From Chryseobacterium elymi (lineage in GTDB: Bacteria > Bacteroidota > Bacteroidia > Flavobacteriales > Weeksellaceae): a DNA stretch of 64,000 nt. Numbering within the stretch: the first letter of the stretch is position 1; the number at the start of each line of letters is the position of its first letter. A program made the translations under genes and the position numbers. Under the pieces are notes generated by a model. That model made no database searches. It saw nothing but the letters and a program-made list of their open reading frames with translations, and was not told the origin of the DNA. The stretch lies in the NCBI RefSeq assembly GCF_003385495.1, contig NZ_QNUH01000001.1, positions 124,001-188,000 on the forward strand, written 5' to 3'. Below, in pieces: positions 27,466 through 36,305 of this stretch.

Positions 27466-28326
27466 ATGAAAAGACCAGCGTACGCTACAGATAAAGTATT
27501 AAAAGCATTCATCAAAAATGCCCTGGAAGAAGACATTCAGGATGGCGACCATTCTACTCTTTCCACCATTCCGAAGAACCTGGAGCAGAGCGCCAAACTT
27601 TTGGTCAAGCAAGACTGTATTTTAGCAGGTGTTGAGCTGGCTGAAATTATTTTTAAAACTTTTGATAAGGATTTAAAAGTTGAAACCTTCCTTAAGGATG
27701 GAGAAGCAGCTAAAGTCGGTGACGTGGCCTTAACGGTAACTGGGAGCGCAAGGTCAATCCTCTCAACAGAAAGGCTTGTTTTAAATTGTATGCAGAGAAT
27801 GAGCGGAATAGCAACCCTTACCCATGACTGGGATTCCCGACTGGTAGGAACGAAAACAAAACTTTTAGATACCCGAAAAACAACTCCTAATTTCAGAGTA
27901 TGTGAAAAGTGGGCTGTAGCCATTGGCGGCGGAACCAATCACAGGTATGGCTTATATGATATGATTATGCTGAAAGATAACCACATCGACTATAACGGAA
28001 GTATTACGAATGCCGTAAAAATGGCAAAAGATTATGTTAAGAATACAAAGAAAAAATTAAAGATTGAGGTTGAGACAAGAAATCTGGAAGAAGTAAAAGA
28101 AGCCATCAAAGCAAAAGTAGACAGAATCATGCTTGACAATATGAATGTAGCTATGATGAAGCAGGCAGTAGAAATGATCAATGGCTCTTGTGAGTCTGAA
28201 GCCTCAGGTGGAATTACCCGTGATATGTTAAAAGAAATTGCCTCTACCGGGGTCACTTATATCTCTGCCGGAGCCCTTACCCACTCGGCCGAAAATATAG
28301 ATTTGAGTCTCAAAGCCGTGAAATAG
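27466..28326 (+). CDS. nadC: Nicotinate-nucleotide pyrophosphorylase (carboxylating)
   Basis: Converts quinolinate and PRPP to nicotinate mononucleotide, CO2 and PPi. The 286-residue length is typical. ILSTERLVLNCMQRMSGIAT near residues 103-122, LLDTRKTTPNFR near 137-148, GGGTNHRYGLYDMIMLKDNH near 157-176 and EASGGI near 245 are the family's substrate-binding segments. The start lies 10 bp after nadB, and the two form an operon for NAD synthesis. Confidence 0.97.
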   Translation: MKRPAYATDKVLKAFIKNALEEDIQDGDHSTLSTIPKNLEQSAKLLVKQDCILAGVELAEIIFKTFDKDLKVETFLKDGEAAKVGDVALTVTGSARSILSTERLVLNCMQRMSGIATLTHDWDSRLVGTKTKLLDTRKTTPNFRVCEKWAVAIGGGTNHRYGLYDMIMLKDNHIDYNGSITNAVKMAKDYVKNTKKKLKIEVETRNLEEVKEAIKAKVDRIMLDNMNVAMMKQAVEMINGSCESEASGGITRDMLKEIASTGVTYISAGALTHSAENIDLSLKAVK

Positions 28327-28535
28327 CGTTATATTTTTAATAAAAAGAGTCTCTATTTATTAAAAACTCAATAATATGATTTTTTTCATATAAAAATTCA
28401 ATTTTTAACTACAGGCCTGAAAATCAATACATTGAACCTTATTAAGATTGAGTAAAAATTAACATACAGTTAATATTAGTTAAATTTTATTTCGCGAATT
28501 TTGCAGAAAATTAAATCTAACTATTACTAACGATT

Positions 28536-31025
28536 ATGAAATTAATCAACAAATCGATGCTATCCGTAGTAATTACATTATCTACAGCTAGTGTTTATTA
28601 TGCTCAACAAGTTCAGGATACAGTAAAAACAACATCCAATGACATTGAACAAGTTGTATTAACTGGTGTTGCCGATATCGCCAAAGATAGAAAAACACCA
28701 GTAGCAGTTTCAACAATTAAAGAAGCACAAATTGTTGAAAGATTAGGAAATCAGGAGTTCCCTGAAATTCTAAATACTACTCCATCTGTATATGCTACAA
28801 AAAGTGGAGGTGGCTTTGGAGACAGTAAAATAGGAATTCGAGGGTTTGATCAGATCAATATCGCTGTAATGGTGAATGGTATGCCAGTAAACGACATGGA
28901 AAACGGTGCCGTATACTGGTCTAACTGGGCAGGTCTTTCTGATGTTACCTCTGCGTTACAGGTTCAAAGAGGACTTGGATCATCAAAGCTTGCAATTGCG
29001 TCTGTGGGAGGAACAATTAATGTTCTGACAAGAGCTGCCGATAAAAAAGCAGGAGGTAATATTACATTAGGATTAGGTAATGACGGTTATTACAAAACAT
29101 CTTTTGCTTACAATACTGGCAAGTCTTCAAAGGGATGGTCGTCTTCTTTCTTAATGTCTAGGACAGCAGGAAGTACTTATGCAGATGGAACTAAATTTGA
29201 AGGATATAACTATTACTTCGCTTTAGGTTACCAACCAAGTGCGAAGCATGATTTTCAGTTTACTATAACAGGTGCTCCACAATGGCACAACCAAAGGTCT
29301 TACCAGATTAAACTTTCAGAACTTTTAAAATATGGGAAAGACGGTAAGCCGAACAGAAGATATAATGCGGATTGGGGATATTTAAACGGTGAGGAGTTTG
29401 CTAACAGAGGAAACTATTACCATAAGCCAGTAATGTCTTTAAACTGGGACTATAAGATAAGTCCATCTTCTAAATTAAATACTGTTGCTTATGCGTCCTT
29501 TGGTAGAGGTGCAGGGACTGGAGATCTAGGAAGTGTAGGCGGAAAAAGATTAAGTAATTTTAACAGAACACAAAACGGATTAATAGATTTTGATGCAATT
29601 TATGCAGCAAACCAAGCCTCAAATCCTGATGCAGGACAATTAATCCGAAGATCTTCTGTCAACTCTCATAACTGGTTCGGTTTAATCTCAAGCTTTAACC
29701 ATAAAATTAATGAAAATTTTAATTTTAGCGTTGGTATTGACACAAGATATTATAAAGGATATCATTATCAAGTCGTAAGTGATTTATTAGGAGCTTCTGC
29801 GTATAAAGATACTGCAAACAAGAATATTCCTGCAAACTATGTTTCAACTGCTTATGCACTTAAACCAAACTGGAATCCTTTTGGAGGAAAAACAGAGCCG
29901 ATGAATGAAAGAATTGGTTATAGTAATGACGGAGAAGTTCTTTGGTACGGAGGTTTTGGTCAAATAGAGTATTCTAATGATAAGTTATCTTTGTTTGCAC
30001 AAGGAGCCGTTTCAAATCAAGCTTTTCAAAGAGTTGACGAATTTATTAAGGACGGTACAGCTATCACTGGAGGGGTGCTAAAAACTAAAACAGGATTTAA
30101 GGATATTGTTGGTTACAATTTAAAAGCAGGTGCTAATTATAACATCAATGATCATCATAATGTCTTTGCTAATATTGGTTATTATTCTAAGCAACCTTTC
30201 TTCAATGCTGTTTATCCTAACAACCAAAACTTGATTAACCCTTATCTAACTAATGAAAAAATATTTGGTCTGGAAGCCGGATATGGTTTCCGTTCTTCAT
30301 TCTTCAATGCGAATATTAACTTATACAGAACATCATGGAAAGATAGATTCCAAAGAAGAAGTGAAACAGTTAATGGAGTAAGAGGTTATTCAAACATTAC
30401 TGGAATTACAGAAATCCACCAAGGTATTGAAATTGATATGAACGCCAAAATCAATGATATGATTTCATTAACAGGGATGTTCTCTCTTGGAGATTGGAAA
30501 TATGAAGGAAATGCCCAAGGTAATTTATTTAATGATAATAATGAACCTATGGATGCTAATGGTAACACAGTATCAGAAGCTGCTACATCTATTTTATACT
30601 TAGACAAGGTTAAAGTTGGTAATTATGCACAGACAACAGCAGCTTTAGGTGTCGATCTTAAACCATTCAAAAACTTTAAATTTAACGCTCAATACAGATA
30701 TAATGCTAATCTTTATGCAAACTTGAATGTGCTTGATTTCAGAACACAAGATGCTGGTGAAAAAGGCGCATTAAAATTACCTAGCTTTGGTCTGGTTGAT
30801 TTAGGAGCATCTTATGTAATTCCTGTTAATACAAAACAGTCATTTACAATCAGAGCCAATGTATATAACTTATTTGATACATTCTACATCCAAGACTCTT
30901 ATACTAATATCCACCAAGGGACATCTAAAGCCACAGGAACATTATATGACGGTATTGATGTGGCAAATGAGGTATTTTACGGTTTCGGAACTACTTGGGC
31001 TGCTTCATTATCATTCAACTTCTAA
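28536..31025 (+). CDS. TonB-dependent outer-membrane receptor
   Basis: An 829-residue outer-membrane transporter. The signal peptide ends at about residue 24 (VYYAQ). The N-terminus leads directly into a plug domain (IEQVVLTGVADIAKDRKTPV ... GFGDSKIGIRGFDQINIAVM) without the usual carboxypeptidase-like extension. The C-terminal beta-barrel ends in an aromatic (SLSFNF), as expected for outer-membrane insertion. There is no SusD-like partner next to it, so it is not a standard polysaccharide-utilisation pair. The substrate is unknown. It is flanked by a 209-bp upstream gap and a terminator downstream, so it is a single-gene unit. Confidence 0.9.
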   Translation: MKLINKSMLSVVITLSTASVYYAQQVQDTVKTTSNDIEQVVLTGVADIAKDRKTPVAVSTIKEAQIVERLGNQEFPEILNTTPSVYATKSGGGFGDSKIGIRGFDQINIAVMVNGMPVNDMENGAVYWSNWAGLSDVTSALQVQRGLGSSKLAIASVGGTINVLTRAADKKAGGNITLGLGNDGYYKTSFAYNTGKSSKGWSSSFLMSRTAGSTYADGTKFEGYNYYFALGYQPSAKHDFQFTITGAPQWHNQRSYQIKLSELLKYGKDGKPNRRYNADWGYLNGEEFANRGNYYHKPVMSLNWDYKISPSSKLNTVAYASFGRGAGTGDLGSVGGKRLSNFNRTQNGLIDFDAIYAANQASNPDAGQLIRRSSVNSHNWFGLISSFNHKINENFNFSVGIDTRYYKGYHYQVVSDLLGASAYKDTANKNIPANYVSTAYALKPNWNPFGGKTEPMNERIGYSNDGEVLWYGGFGQIEYSNDKLSLFAQGAVSNQAFQRVDEFIKDGTAITGGVLKTKTGFKDIVGYNLKAGANYNINDHHNVFANIGYYSKQPFFNAVYPNNQNLINPYLTNEKIFGLEAGYGFRSSFFNANINLYRTSWKDRFQRRSETVNGVRGYSNITGITEIHQGIEIDMNAKINDMISLTGMFSLGDWKYEGNAQGNLFNDNNEPMDANGNTVSEAATSILYLDKVKVGNYAQTTAALGVDLKPFKNFKFNAQYRYNANLYANLNVLDFRTQDAGEKGALKLPSFGLVDLGASYVIPVNTKQSFTIRANVYNLFDTFYIQDSYTNIHQGTSKATGTLYDGIDVANEVFYGFGTTWAASLSFNF

Positions 31026-31057
31026 TAACATCACAATATTAGATTTTATAAATATCT

Positions 31058-31082
31058 ATCCCGGCTTTTCGCCGGGATTTTT
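31058..31082 (+). terminator. Terminator after the TonB receptor
   Basis: ATCCCGGC / GCCGGGAT stem with a TTTTC loop and a T tail. The promoter box of the next gene begins 3 bp after it. Confidence 0.85.
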
Positions 31083-31084
31083 GC

Positions 31085-31092
31085 TATATTTG
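31085..31092 (+). promoter_or_regulatory. -7 box of the small membrane protein
   Basis: TATATTTG, 17 bp before the ATG at 31110. The in-frame GTG at 31092 overlaps the box and is unlikely to be the start. Confidence 0.5.
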
Positions 31093-31109
31093 TGTACAAA
31101 AAATTGAAT

Positions 31110-31541
31110 ATGGATTTTTACAAGATTTTGCTTAATGCACACAAAGGATTTGGATACCTTGAACTTCTTTTGGTCTCATTATTTATTATTGCCCTTTTAG
31201 CCACAATGTTTGGTTTCAGTGGTAAAGTGAACAAATTTTTAAAGAAGACTACCCTCTTTACGATGATTTTCTTCCATGTTCAGTTTTTAATAGGGATCAT
31301 CATGTTGGTGATTAATTTCACTAAAGGATTGGATATGGGATCAGTAATGAAAAATGCTGACTTAAGATTCCAGTATGTAGAGCACCCATTTTCTATGCTG
31401 ATTGCAGCAGTATTGATGACCATCATCAATAAAAAAGTGAAGTCTAATGATACTATTTCTCTGGGAATTGTGATCATGGGTCTTATCGCTGCAGGTTTAT
31501 TTGCATTTGCCTTCCCCTGGACAAGAGTCTTCGGGGCCTAA
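31110..31541 (+). CDS. Four-helix inner-membrane protein
   Basis: A 143-residue integral membrane protein. Hydrophobic segments lie at about 12-34, 45-66, 90-107 and 118-138. Short charged loops separate them. It lacks catalytic motifs. The pattern fits a small flavobacterial membrane family sometimes annotated as a hypothetical or cytochrome-b-like protein. HKGFGYLELLLV and FFHVQFLIG place His residues near helix ends, which could bind haem, but this is weak. The ATG at 31110 is chosen because upstream codons lie in the promoter. It precedes asd by 74 bp. Confidence 0.75.
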   Translation: MDFYKILLNAHKGFGYLELLLVSLFIIALLATMFGFSGKVNKFLKKTTLFTMIFFHVQFLIGIIMLVINFTKGLDMGSVMKNADLRFQYVEHPFSMLIAAVLMTIINKKVKSNDTISLGIVIMGLIAAGLFAFAFPWTRVFGA

Positions 31542-31573
31542 AACATAAAAAATAAGTTATCAATGATGAGTTA

Positions 31574-31581
31574 TAACTTTG
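31574..31581 (+). promoter_or_regulatory. -7 box of asd
   Basis: TAACTTTG, 34 bp before the asd ATG. It matches TAnnTTTG. Confidence 0.5.
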
Positions 31582-31615
31582 TAATAGTTTAACCTTAAAT
31601 TTTTTAATTAAATCA

Positions 31616-32608
31616 ATGAAAGTAGCTGTAGTCGGTTCAACAGGAATGGTTGGACAAGTTATGCTGAAAGTTTTGGAAGAAAGAAACTTCCCTGTAACAG
31701 AATTAATTCCGGTAGCATCCGAAAGATCTGTAGGCAAGAAGGTGAAGTATAAACAGGAAGAATTTACCATCGTAAGCATGAAAGACGCTATAGCTGCCAA
31801 ACCGGATATTGCCATTTTTTCTGCCGGAGGATCTACTTCTCTTGAATTCGCACCACTTTTTGCTGAAGCCGGCACCACTGTGATTGACAATTCTTCAGCA
31901 TGGAGAATGGATCCTACCAAAAAGCTGGTTGTTCCGGAAATTAATGCCAATGTCCTGACTAAAGAAGACAAGATCATTGCCAATCCCAACTGCTCTACCA
32001 TTCAGCTGGTAATGGTTCTGGGCCCATTGAATAAAAAGTATGACCTGAAAAGAGTGGTTGTTTCTACGTACCAGTCTGTAACAGGAACAGGAAAAGCTGC
32101 TGTAGATCAGCTTAATGCTGAAATCAAAGGTGATGATTCCGTTGCCAAAGTATATCCGAACCAGATCTTCAAAAATGCTTTACCCCACTGTGACGTTTTC
32201 GCAGATGATGATTATACCAAGGAAGAAATTAAATTAATGAAAGAACCTAAAAAAATCTTAGGTGATGATACATTTAATTTAACGGCAACTGCAGTAAGAG
32301 TCCCTGTTCAGGGAGGTCACTCTGAAAGTGTAAATATTGAGTTTGAAAATGAATTCGAAGTGGATGAAGTAAGGAAAATTTTGTCAGAAACTCCGGGAGT
32401 AATTGTACTGGACGATGTTAAGAACAACATATATCCCATGCCGCTGTACTCCGAAGGTAAAGATGAAGTTTTCGTCGGCAGGATAAGACGGGATCTTTCA
32501 CAGCCCAAAACACTGAACCTCTGGATCGTAGCAGACAATCTGCGAAAAGGAGCCGCAACGAACGCTGTACAGATTGCAGAATACCTTGTCGCAAACAACT
32601 TAGTTTAA
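31616..32608 (+). CDS. asd: Aspartate-semialdehyde dehydrogenase
   Basis: Reduces aspartyl phosphate to aspartate semialdehyde, the branch point to lysine/diaminopimelate, threonine and methionine. The 330-residue length is normal. The NADP-binding motif VGSTGMVGQ lies at residues 6-14. The catalytic cysteine is Cys126 in NPNCSTIQ. TAVRVPVQGGHSESVNIEF near 224-242 is the substrate-binding region. It is monocistronic, with a promoter box upstream and a terminator downstream. Confidence 0.97.
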   Translation: MKVAVVGSTGMVGQVMLKVLEERNFPVTELIPVASERSVGKKVKYKQEEFTIVSMKDAIAAKPDIAIFSAGGSTSLEFAPLFAEAGTTVIDNSSAWRMDPTKKLVVPEINANVLTKEDKIIANPNCSTIQLVMVLGPLNKKYDLKRVVVSTYQSVTGTGKAAVDQLNAEIKGDDSVAKVYPNQIFKNALPHCDVFADDDYTKEEIKLMKEPKKILGDDTFNLTATAVRVPVQGGHSESVNIEFENEFEVDEVRKILSETPGVIVLDDVKNNIYPMPLYSEGKDEVFVGRIRRDLSQPKTLNLWIVADNLRKGAATNAVQIAEYLVANNLV

Positions 32609-32620
32609 ACTAACAAAATA

Positions 32621-32653
32621 AAAAAGAGTCTCAGAATTGAGATTCTTTTTTTT
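32621..32653 (+). terminator. asd terminator
   Basis: The stem AAAAAGAGTCTCA / TGAGATTCTTTTT with a GAAT loop and one mismatch, followed by T. Confidence 0.85.
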
Positions 32654-32661
32654 ATCAAACT

Positions 32662-33663
32662 ATGGAAAATAAAAAGACCATTACCCACAAAAACAAAATA
32701 GGATTTCAAAAGCTGATTGCCGCTTTTGGGCTTATTCTTTTTGTAGGAAAGATTATTGCCTGGAAACTTACTAACTCAGATGCTGTTTTTTCCGATGCCA
32801 TGGAAAGCGTAGTGAATGTTATCAGTGCGTTTATGGGGCTTTACTCCCTCCATCTTGCCGCAAAACCCAAAGACGAAGACCACCCTTATGGCCACGGAAA
32901 AGTAGAATTTGTAACAGCCGGTATTGAAGGAGCTTTAATAGCCATTGCGGGCATCATGATCATCTATGAAGGCGTCAACAGCCTTGTTGTAGGAAAAACA
33001 CTGAGCAAAATAGATCTGGGAATATGGATCATTGCTGCAACCGCTGTTGTTAATTATCTCCTGGGATATATTTCCATTAAAAAAGGACAGGCAGAAAACT
33101 CGCTGGTTCTTGTATCATCAGGAAAACATCTTCAGTCTGATACCATCACGACATTAGGCGTTGTAATAAGCTTGGTTATTGTTTATTTCACTAAAATTTA
33201 CTGGCTTGATTCAGTTGTGGCTCTTATTTTTGGATTTTACATCATCTATGTCGGCTATAAGATTGTCAGAAAATCTCTAAGTGGTATTATGGACGAACAG
33301 GACCCTGATCTCCTTAACCAAATTATCAGAGTACTCGAAGAGAACAGAAAAATAGAATGGATCGATGTTCACAATATGAAAATCCAGCAATTCGGCGCCA
33401 ATCTCCATATTGATGCCCATATTACTTTACCTTGGTACTATAGCCTTCGTGAAGCTCACAATGAAATGGAAAAAATGATTCTTCTTTTAGCTAAAAACAC
33501 AAAAAGAAGTGTAGAATTCAATTTCCATATGGACGACTGCAAAACAGTATCATGCCCTGTATGCCAGATCAAAGACTGCCCTGTCCGCGAAAAAGATTTT
33601 GTAAAAAGAGTAGAATGGACCCCGGAAAATGTTACCAGTATAGACAAACATACCATAGACTAA
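32662..33663 (+). CDS. Cation diffusion facilitator metal exporter with a C-terminal Cys cluster
   Basis: An inner-membrane, proton-driven exporter of divalent metals (Zn, Fe, Mn or Cd), 333 residues. There are six predicted membrane segments within residues 10-205. The metal-site patterns are FSDAMESVVNV in helix 2 and GKHLQSDTITT in helix 5, with HPYGHGKVEF between them. A cytoplasmic domain follows (WIDVHNMKIQQFGANLHIDAHITLP). An extra C-terminal cluster, CKTVSCPVCQIKDC at about 293-306, could bind metal or act as a sensor. The metal cannot be told from sequence. Confidence 0.92.
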   Translation: MENKKTITHKNKIGFQKLIAAFGLILFVGKIIAWKLTNSDAVFSDAMESVVNVISAFMGLYSLHLAAKPKDEDHPYGHGKVEFVTAGIEGALIAIAGIMIIYEGVNSLVVGKTLSKIDLGIWIIAATAVVNYLLGYISIKKGQAENSLVLVSSGKHLQSDTITTLGVVISLVIVYFTKIYWLDSVVALIFGFYIIYVGYKIVRKSLSGIMDEQDPDLLNQIIRVLEENRKIEWIDVHNMKIQQFGANLHIDAHITLPWYYSLREAHNEMEKMILLLAKNTKRSVEFNFHMDDCKTVSCPVCQIKDCPVREKDFVKRVEWTPENVTSIDKHTID

Positions 33664-33740
33664 GCTTGAGAGTCAGAGCGTTTTCGAGTTTACTGGTTTA
33701 CAATAAGTAATTAATGAATTATCATCTAATGTCTTAGCCC

Positions 33741-33771
33741 ATTCACGATTCACTTGCGAAGCAACATTCAC
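33741..33771. repeat. Short ATTCAC repeats around a small hairpin
   Basis: ATTCAC occurs at 33741-33746, 33748-33753 and 33766-33771. Between the last two copies lies TTGC-GAA-GCAA, which can fold into a small hairpin. It looks like a degenerate intergenic repeat. It sits in the 177-bp gap between convergent genes. Confidence 0.35.
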
Positions 33772-33840
33772 AATTGACATTTTCCAATCTTAACCTTATT
33801 CTAAAACTTGGGCAACTTGTACGTTAATGAGTCTTCCCGT

Positions 33841-34278
33841 CTATTCGCCTGTTTTTTCTAACTGCTTTCTATAATAAAACATGGGAACAATTAAAAGCAA
33901 AGCCAGCGGCTGGATTACAAACCTTCTCATATAAAAAGAGAAAAGATACCCTATCTCGAACTTATCATGTATACAGTAAAGATAGATGGGGAAAGTAATA
34001 GCAAAAATAATGATAATCAGCAATGCTCCCTGCGCCGTCCACCGGCGGTTTTTAAAAAGACATTGAATGATCAGGCATGAAAAAGCAAGATTAAGCATAA
34101 ATCTGAAAAGATGCCCTGCAATTAATTTTCCCCATTCAAACCGGGGAAATGCAATGTTTTTAATAGCTTCATGAAAATATTCAAGAAAAGGATCATAGAA
34201 AATTTTGCCTTCAAGCATCCGCACACTTATAAGACCGCAGATTCCTGCTATCACCAAAAGCCAGTTAAGAATTTTCAT
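33841..34278 (-). CDS. Exosortase F system-associated protein
   Basis: A 145-residue integral membrane protein with about four hydrophobic segments. It matches the flavobacterial family always found beside xrtF (FEWGKLIAGHLFRFMLNLAFSCLIIQCLF, YLFSFYMRRFVIQPLALLLIVPMFYY). The start overlaps the end of xrtF by 14 bp, so the two are translationally coupled. The role is unknown. By position, it probably assists XrtF in the inner membrane. Confidence 0.85.
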   Translation of the reverse strand: MKILNWLLVIAGICGLISVRMLEGKIFYDPFLEYFHEAIKNIAFPRFEWGKLIAGHLFRFMLNLAFSCLIIQCLFKNRRWTAQGALLIIIIFAITFPIYLYCIHDKFEIGYLFSFYMRRFVIQPLALLLIVPMFYYRKQLEKTGE

Positions 34279-34795
34279 TTTTTAAAGCAAAGAATTTGAT
34301 CCACACCAGCCAAAGAACCACAACAGTTCCGTAAATAACTGCCGGAAAAATAAAATCATGGAATATTTTTCCATATTCCTGATGATCTACCATAACGATA
34401 TTCAGTCCTACGATTCGCAGGAGATTCATAATGTAAAGCAAAACAAGCCCGGCCAAAGCAAAAATATACGTTTTAGCACCTTTATAAAATGCAAAAACGA
34501 AGGCTATAAATAAGATCATGACGGAAACAGCATTACACCCTTCCACCATTCTCGTTACGTAATTTTTCTTTACATAAAACCAAACCTGCTCATTTTTCAC
34601 ATCATCATACAGCAGTGTAGGAAATCCCGCAGCATTTTGAATGGATGCAACCTGATCGGCGATCATGCGGGAAAAAGAATCCAGCCCATTGGCCTTACCG
34701 CTGTTCAGATAAAACTGGTACCCTAGAAGCAGCACCAGGTAGATAACGATGAACCTCAGCAAAATGTTTAAAACCGGTTTAAAATCCTTTAACAT
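34265..34795 (-). CDS. xrtF: Exosortase family protein XrtF
   Basis: A multi-pass inner-membrane cysteine protease/transpeptidase-type enzyme, 176 residues. The three residues expected for exosortases are present: Cys87 in VEGCNAVSV, Arg127 in LLRIVGLN and His146 in FHDFIFP. Hydrophobic segments surround each of them. The gene overlaps its partner 33841-34278. Exosortases process C-terminal sorting tails on envelope proteins, but no recognisable target is seen in this window. A TATCTTTG box ends 4 nt before the ATG. Confidence 0.9.
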   Translation of the reverse strand: MLKDFKPVLNILLRFIVIYLVLLLGYQFYLNSGKANGLDSFSRMIADQVASIQNAAGFPTLLYDDVKNEQVWFYVKKNYVTRMVEGCNAVSVMILFIAFVFAFYKGAKTYIFALAGLVLLYIMNLLRIVGLNIVMVDHQEYGKIFHDFIFPAVIYGTVVVLWLVWIKFFALKNENS

Positions 34796-34799
34796 ACTG

Positions 34800-34807
34800 C
34801 AAAGATA
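34800..34807 (-). promoter_or_regulatory. -7 box placed for a leaderless xrtF mRNA
   Basis: TATCTTTG on the minus strand ends 4 nt before the xrtF ATG, the same layout as dnaB. Confidence 0.6.
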
Positions 34808-35012
34808 GAAATTAGACTGATACTTAGGTTAATAAATATTTGATTTCAGATTTCAGACACAAGATTTTAGATTTTACAAAATAATTTAAATCGCATCAAC
34901 TCTTAATCATCATCCAGAACTCCAAATCCTCTGATAATCCTACTCCAACTCTAATACTCTCAAACCCTCAAACAACCAAAACAACCAGAACAACAAACTC
35001 CCATTAAATTAG

Positions 35013-35020
35013 TATATTTG
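35013..35020 (+). promoter_or_regulatory. -7 box of the sugar-kinase gene
   Basis: TATATTTG, 10 bp before the ATG at 35031. The preceding 200 bp are low-complexity, with no other feature seen. Confidence 0.5.
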
Positions 35021-35030
35021 TTTCCATATT

Positions 35031-36050
35031 ATGACTTCCGAAAACGCAAAACGATTTTTTGAAAATTATCTGGGTGAACCATCTACTGAGTTCGTTACGC
35101 TGGCTCAAAGTGGTTCCGCGAGGATGAATTTTCTGGCCAAATCCAACACCGGGAAATATATTGTCACCAGCAATGAAAATATCCCGGAAAACGAAAGCTT
35201 CCTTTATTATTCTGAAATCTTTTCAGAGCTTAGCCTAAACACCCCTGATATTTTTGCTGTTTCAGATAACAGAAAGATTTATATACAGGAATTTCTCGGA
35301 GAACAGACCCTTTCAGACGTTATCGCAGCAGAAGGGCTTTCCAATAACGTAAGAACATTGGTAAAGCAAACACTAGAAAAGCTTTTCCAGCTTCAGATCC
35401 GGACTCAGGGGAAGATTGATTTTTCAAAAACTTTTGAATATGAAAGGTATGACGAGCTTCCAGTTATCCATGATCTGTATTATTTTAAAAATTTTGTAGC
35501 TGATGTTTTGGAACTGCAATATCGTAAATCTGTCTTACTGAAAGAATTTAAACAGATTTCCCAACTTATTGAAGATCTTGAACCCAAAGGAATTATGATC
35601 CGCGATTTTCAGGCAAGGAATATTATGGTGAATGAAGATCGTAAAGTTTCGTTTATCGATTACCAATCTGCTATGGAAGGACCATTGATATATGATGTAA
35701 TCTCTTTCCTTTTCCAGGCTAAGGCAAATTTCCCGGAAGATTTTAAAAATGAGATGCTTGATTATTATATCGGACAGTTTGAAAACGAAGCGGTTCAACA
35801 TCAACTAAAAGAATCGGTGAAACCAATTCAAATGATGAGATTTCTGCAGGTACTTGGAGCCTATGGCTTCAGAGGGCTGATTCAAAGGAAGCAACATTTT
35901 ATGGCAAGCCTTGAAAAAGGCATTCAAAACATCACCCATTTTACTCAAACCTGGGAATATATGAAGGGCTATCCGGAACTGAAGAAAGTGATAGAACAAC
36001 TGTCTTCGGAAGAATCAAAATTGAAAATTAATGCTATTTTGAATCATTAA
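35031..36050 (+). CDS. Aminoglycoside-phosphotransferase-family sugar kinase, AmgK-like
   Basis: A soluble 339-residue kinase of the APH fold. The catalytic loop is RDFQARNIMV at about 190-199 (Asp as base, Asn for Mg). The metal-binding segment is SFIDYQSAMEGPLIYDV near 204-220. The N-lobe contains QSGSARMNFLAK. RDFxxRN is the form seen in AmgK, which phosphorylates N-acetylmuramate at C1 for cell-wall recycling. The downstream RapZ-C domain and MurU-like nucleotidyltransferase strengthen this reading. Other sugars remain possible, so the substrate is inference. Confidence 0.8.
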   Translation: MTSENAKRFFENYLGEPSTEFVTLAQSGSARMNFLAKSNTGKYIVTSNENIPENESFLYYSEIFSELSLNTPDIFAVSDNRKIYIQEFLGEQTLSDVIAAEGLSNNVRTLVKQTLEKLFQLQIRTQGKIDFSKTFEYERYDELPVIHDLYYFKNFVADVLELQYRKSVLLKEFKQISQLIEDLEPKGIMIRDFQARNIMVNEDRKVSFIDYQSAMEGPLIYDVISFLFQAKANFPEDFKNEMLDYYIGQFENEAVQHQLKESVKPIQMMRFLQVLGAYGFRGLIQRKQHFMASLEKGIQNITHFTQTWEYMKGYPELKKVIEQLSSEESKLKINAILNH

Positions 36051-36082
36051 GATTTATTTAGTTGTTTAAGAGTATTAAGCTT

Positions 36083-36223
36083 ATGACAAAGAAAGAAGTT
36101 ACACAATTATCACATGAAATTACGGGCTTTGCTATTAAAGTACATAAAGTTCTTGGTCCCCGTCTTCCGGAAAGTGTTTATGAAGAATGTTTAAAGATTA
36201 AGCTCATTAAAAGATATTCCTGA
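36083..36223 (+). pseudogene. Truncated GxxExxY protein remnant
   Basis: A 46-codon frame reads MTKKEVTQLSHEITGFAIKV, then HKVLGPRLPESVYEECLKIK, then a stop. It matches the N-terminal third of GxxExxY proteins (normally about 120-130 residues), which have the LGPGLLESVYEEAL-type signature. The rest of the family is missing in all frames downstream, so it is a broken remnant. It lies between the kinase and the RapZ-C gene and probably entered as an insertion. Confidence 0.7.
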
Positions 36224-36305
36224 CTAAATTTTGATTTATCAAAATCTTAACTTACCTTAAAAAACTAAATAAATCTTAATGGTTTTTAAATAAAAAATAT
36301 AAATA

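Noticed and set aside
34796..35030. Small gene in the gap between xrtF and the kinase
   Set aside because: The sequence is low-complexity with repeated short words (CAGATTTCAGA, CAACCAGAACAAC) and stops in all frames.
36083..36223. Functional small GxxExxY protein
   Set aside because: Only 46 codons of a family of about 125 residues, with the rest missing. Called a remnant instead.
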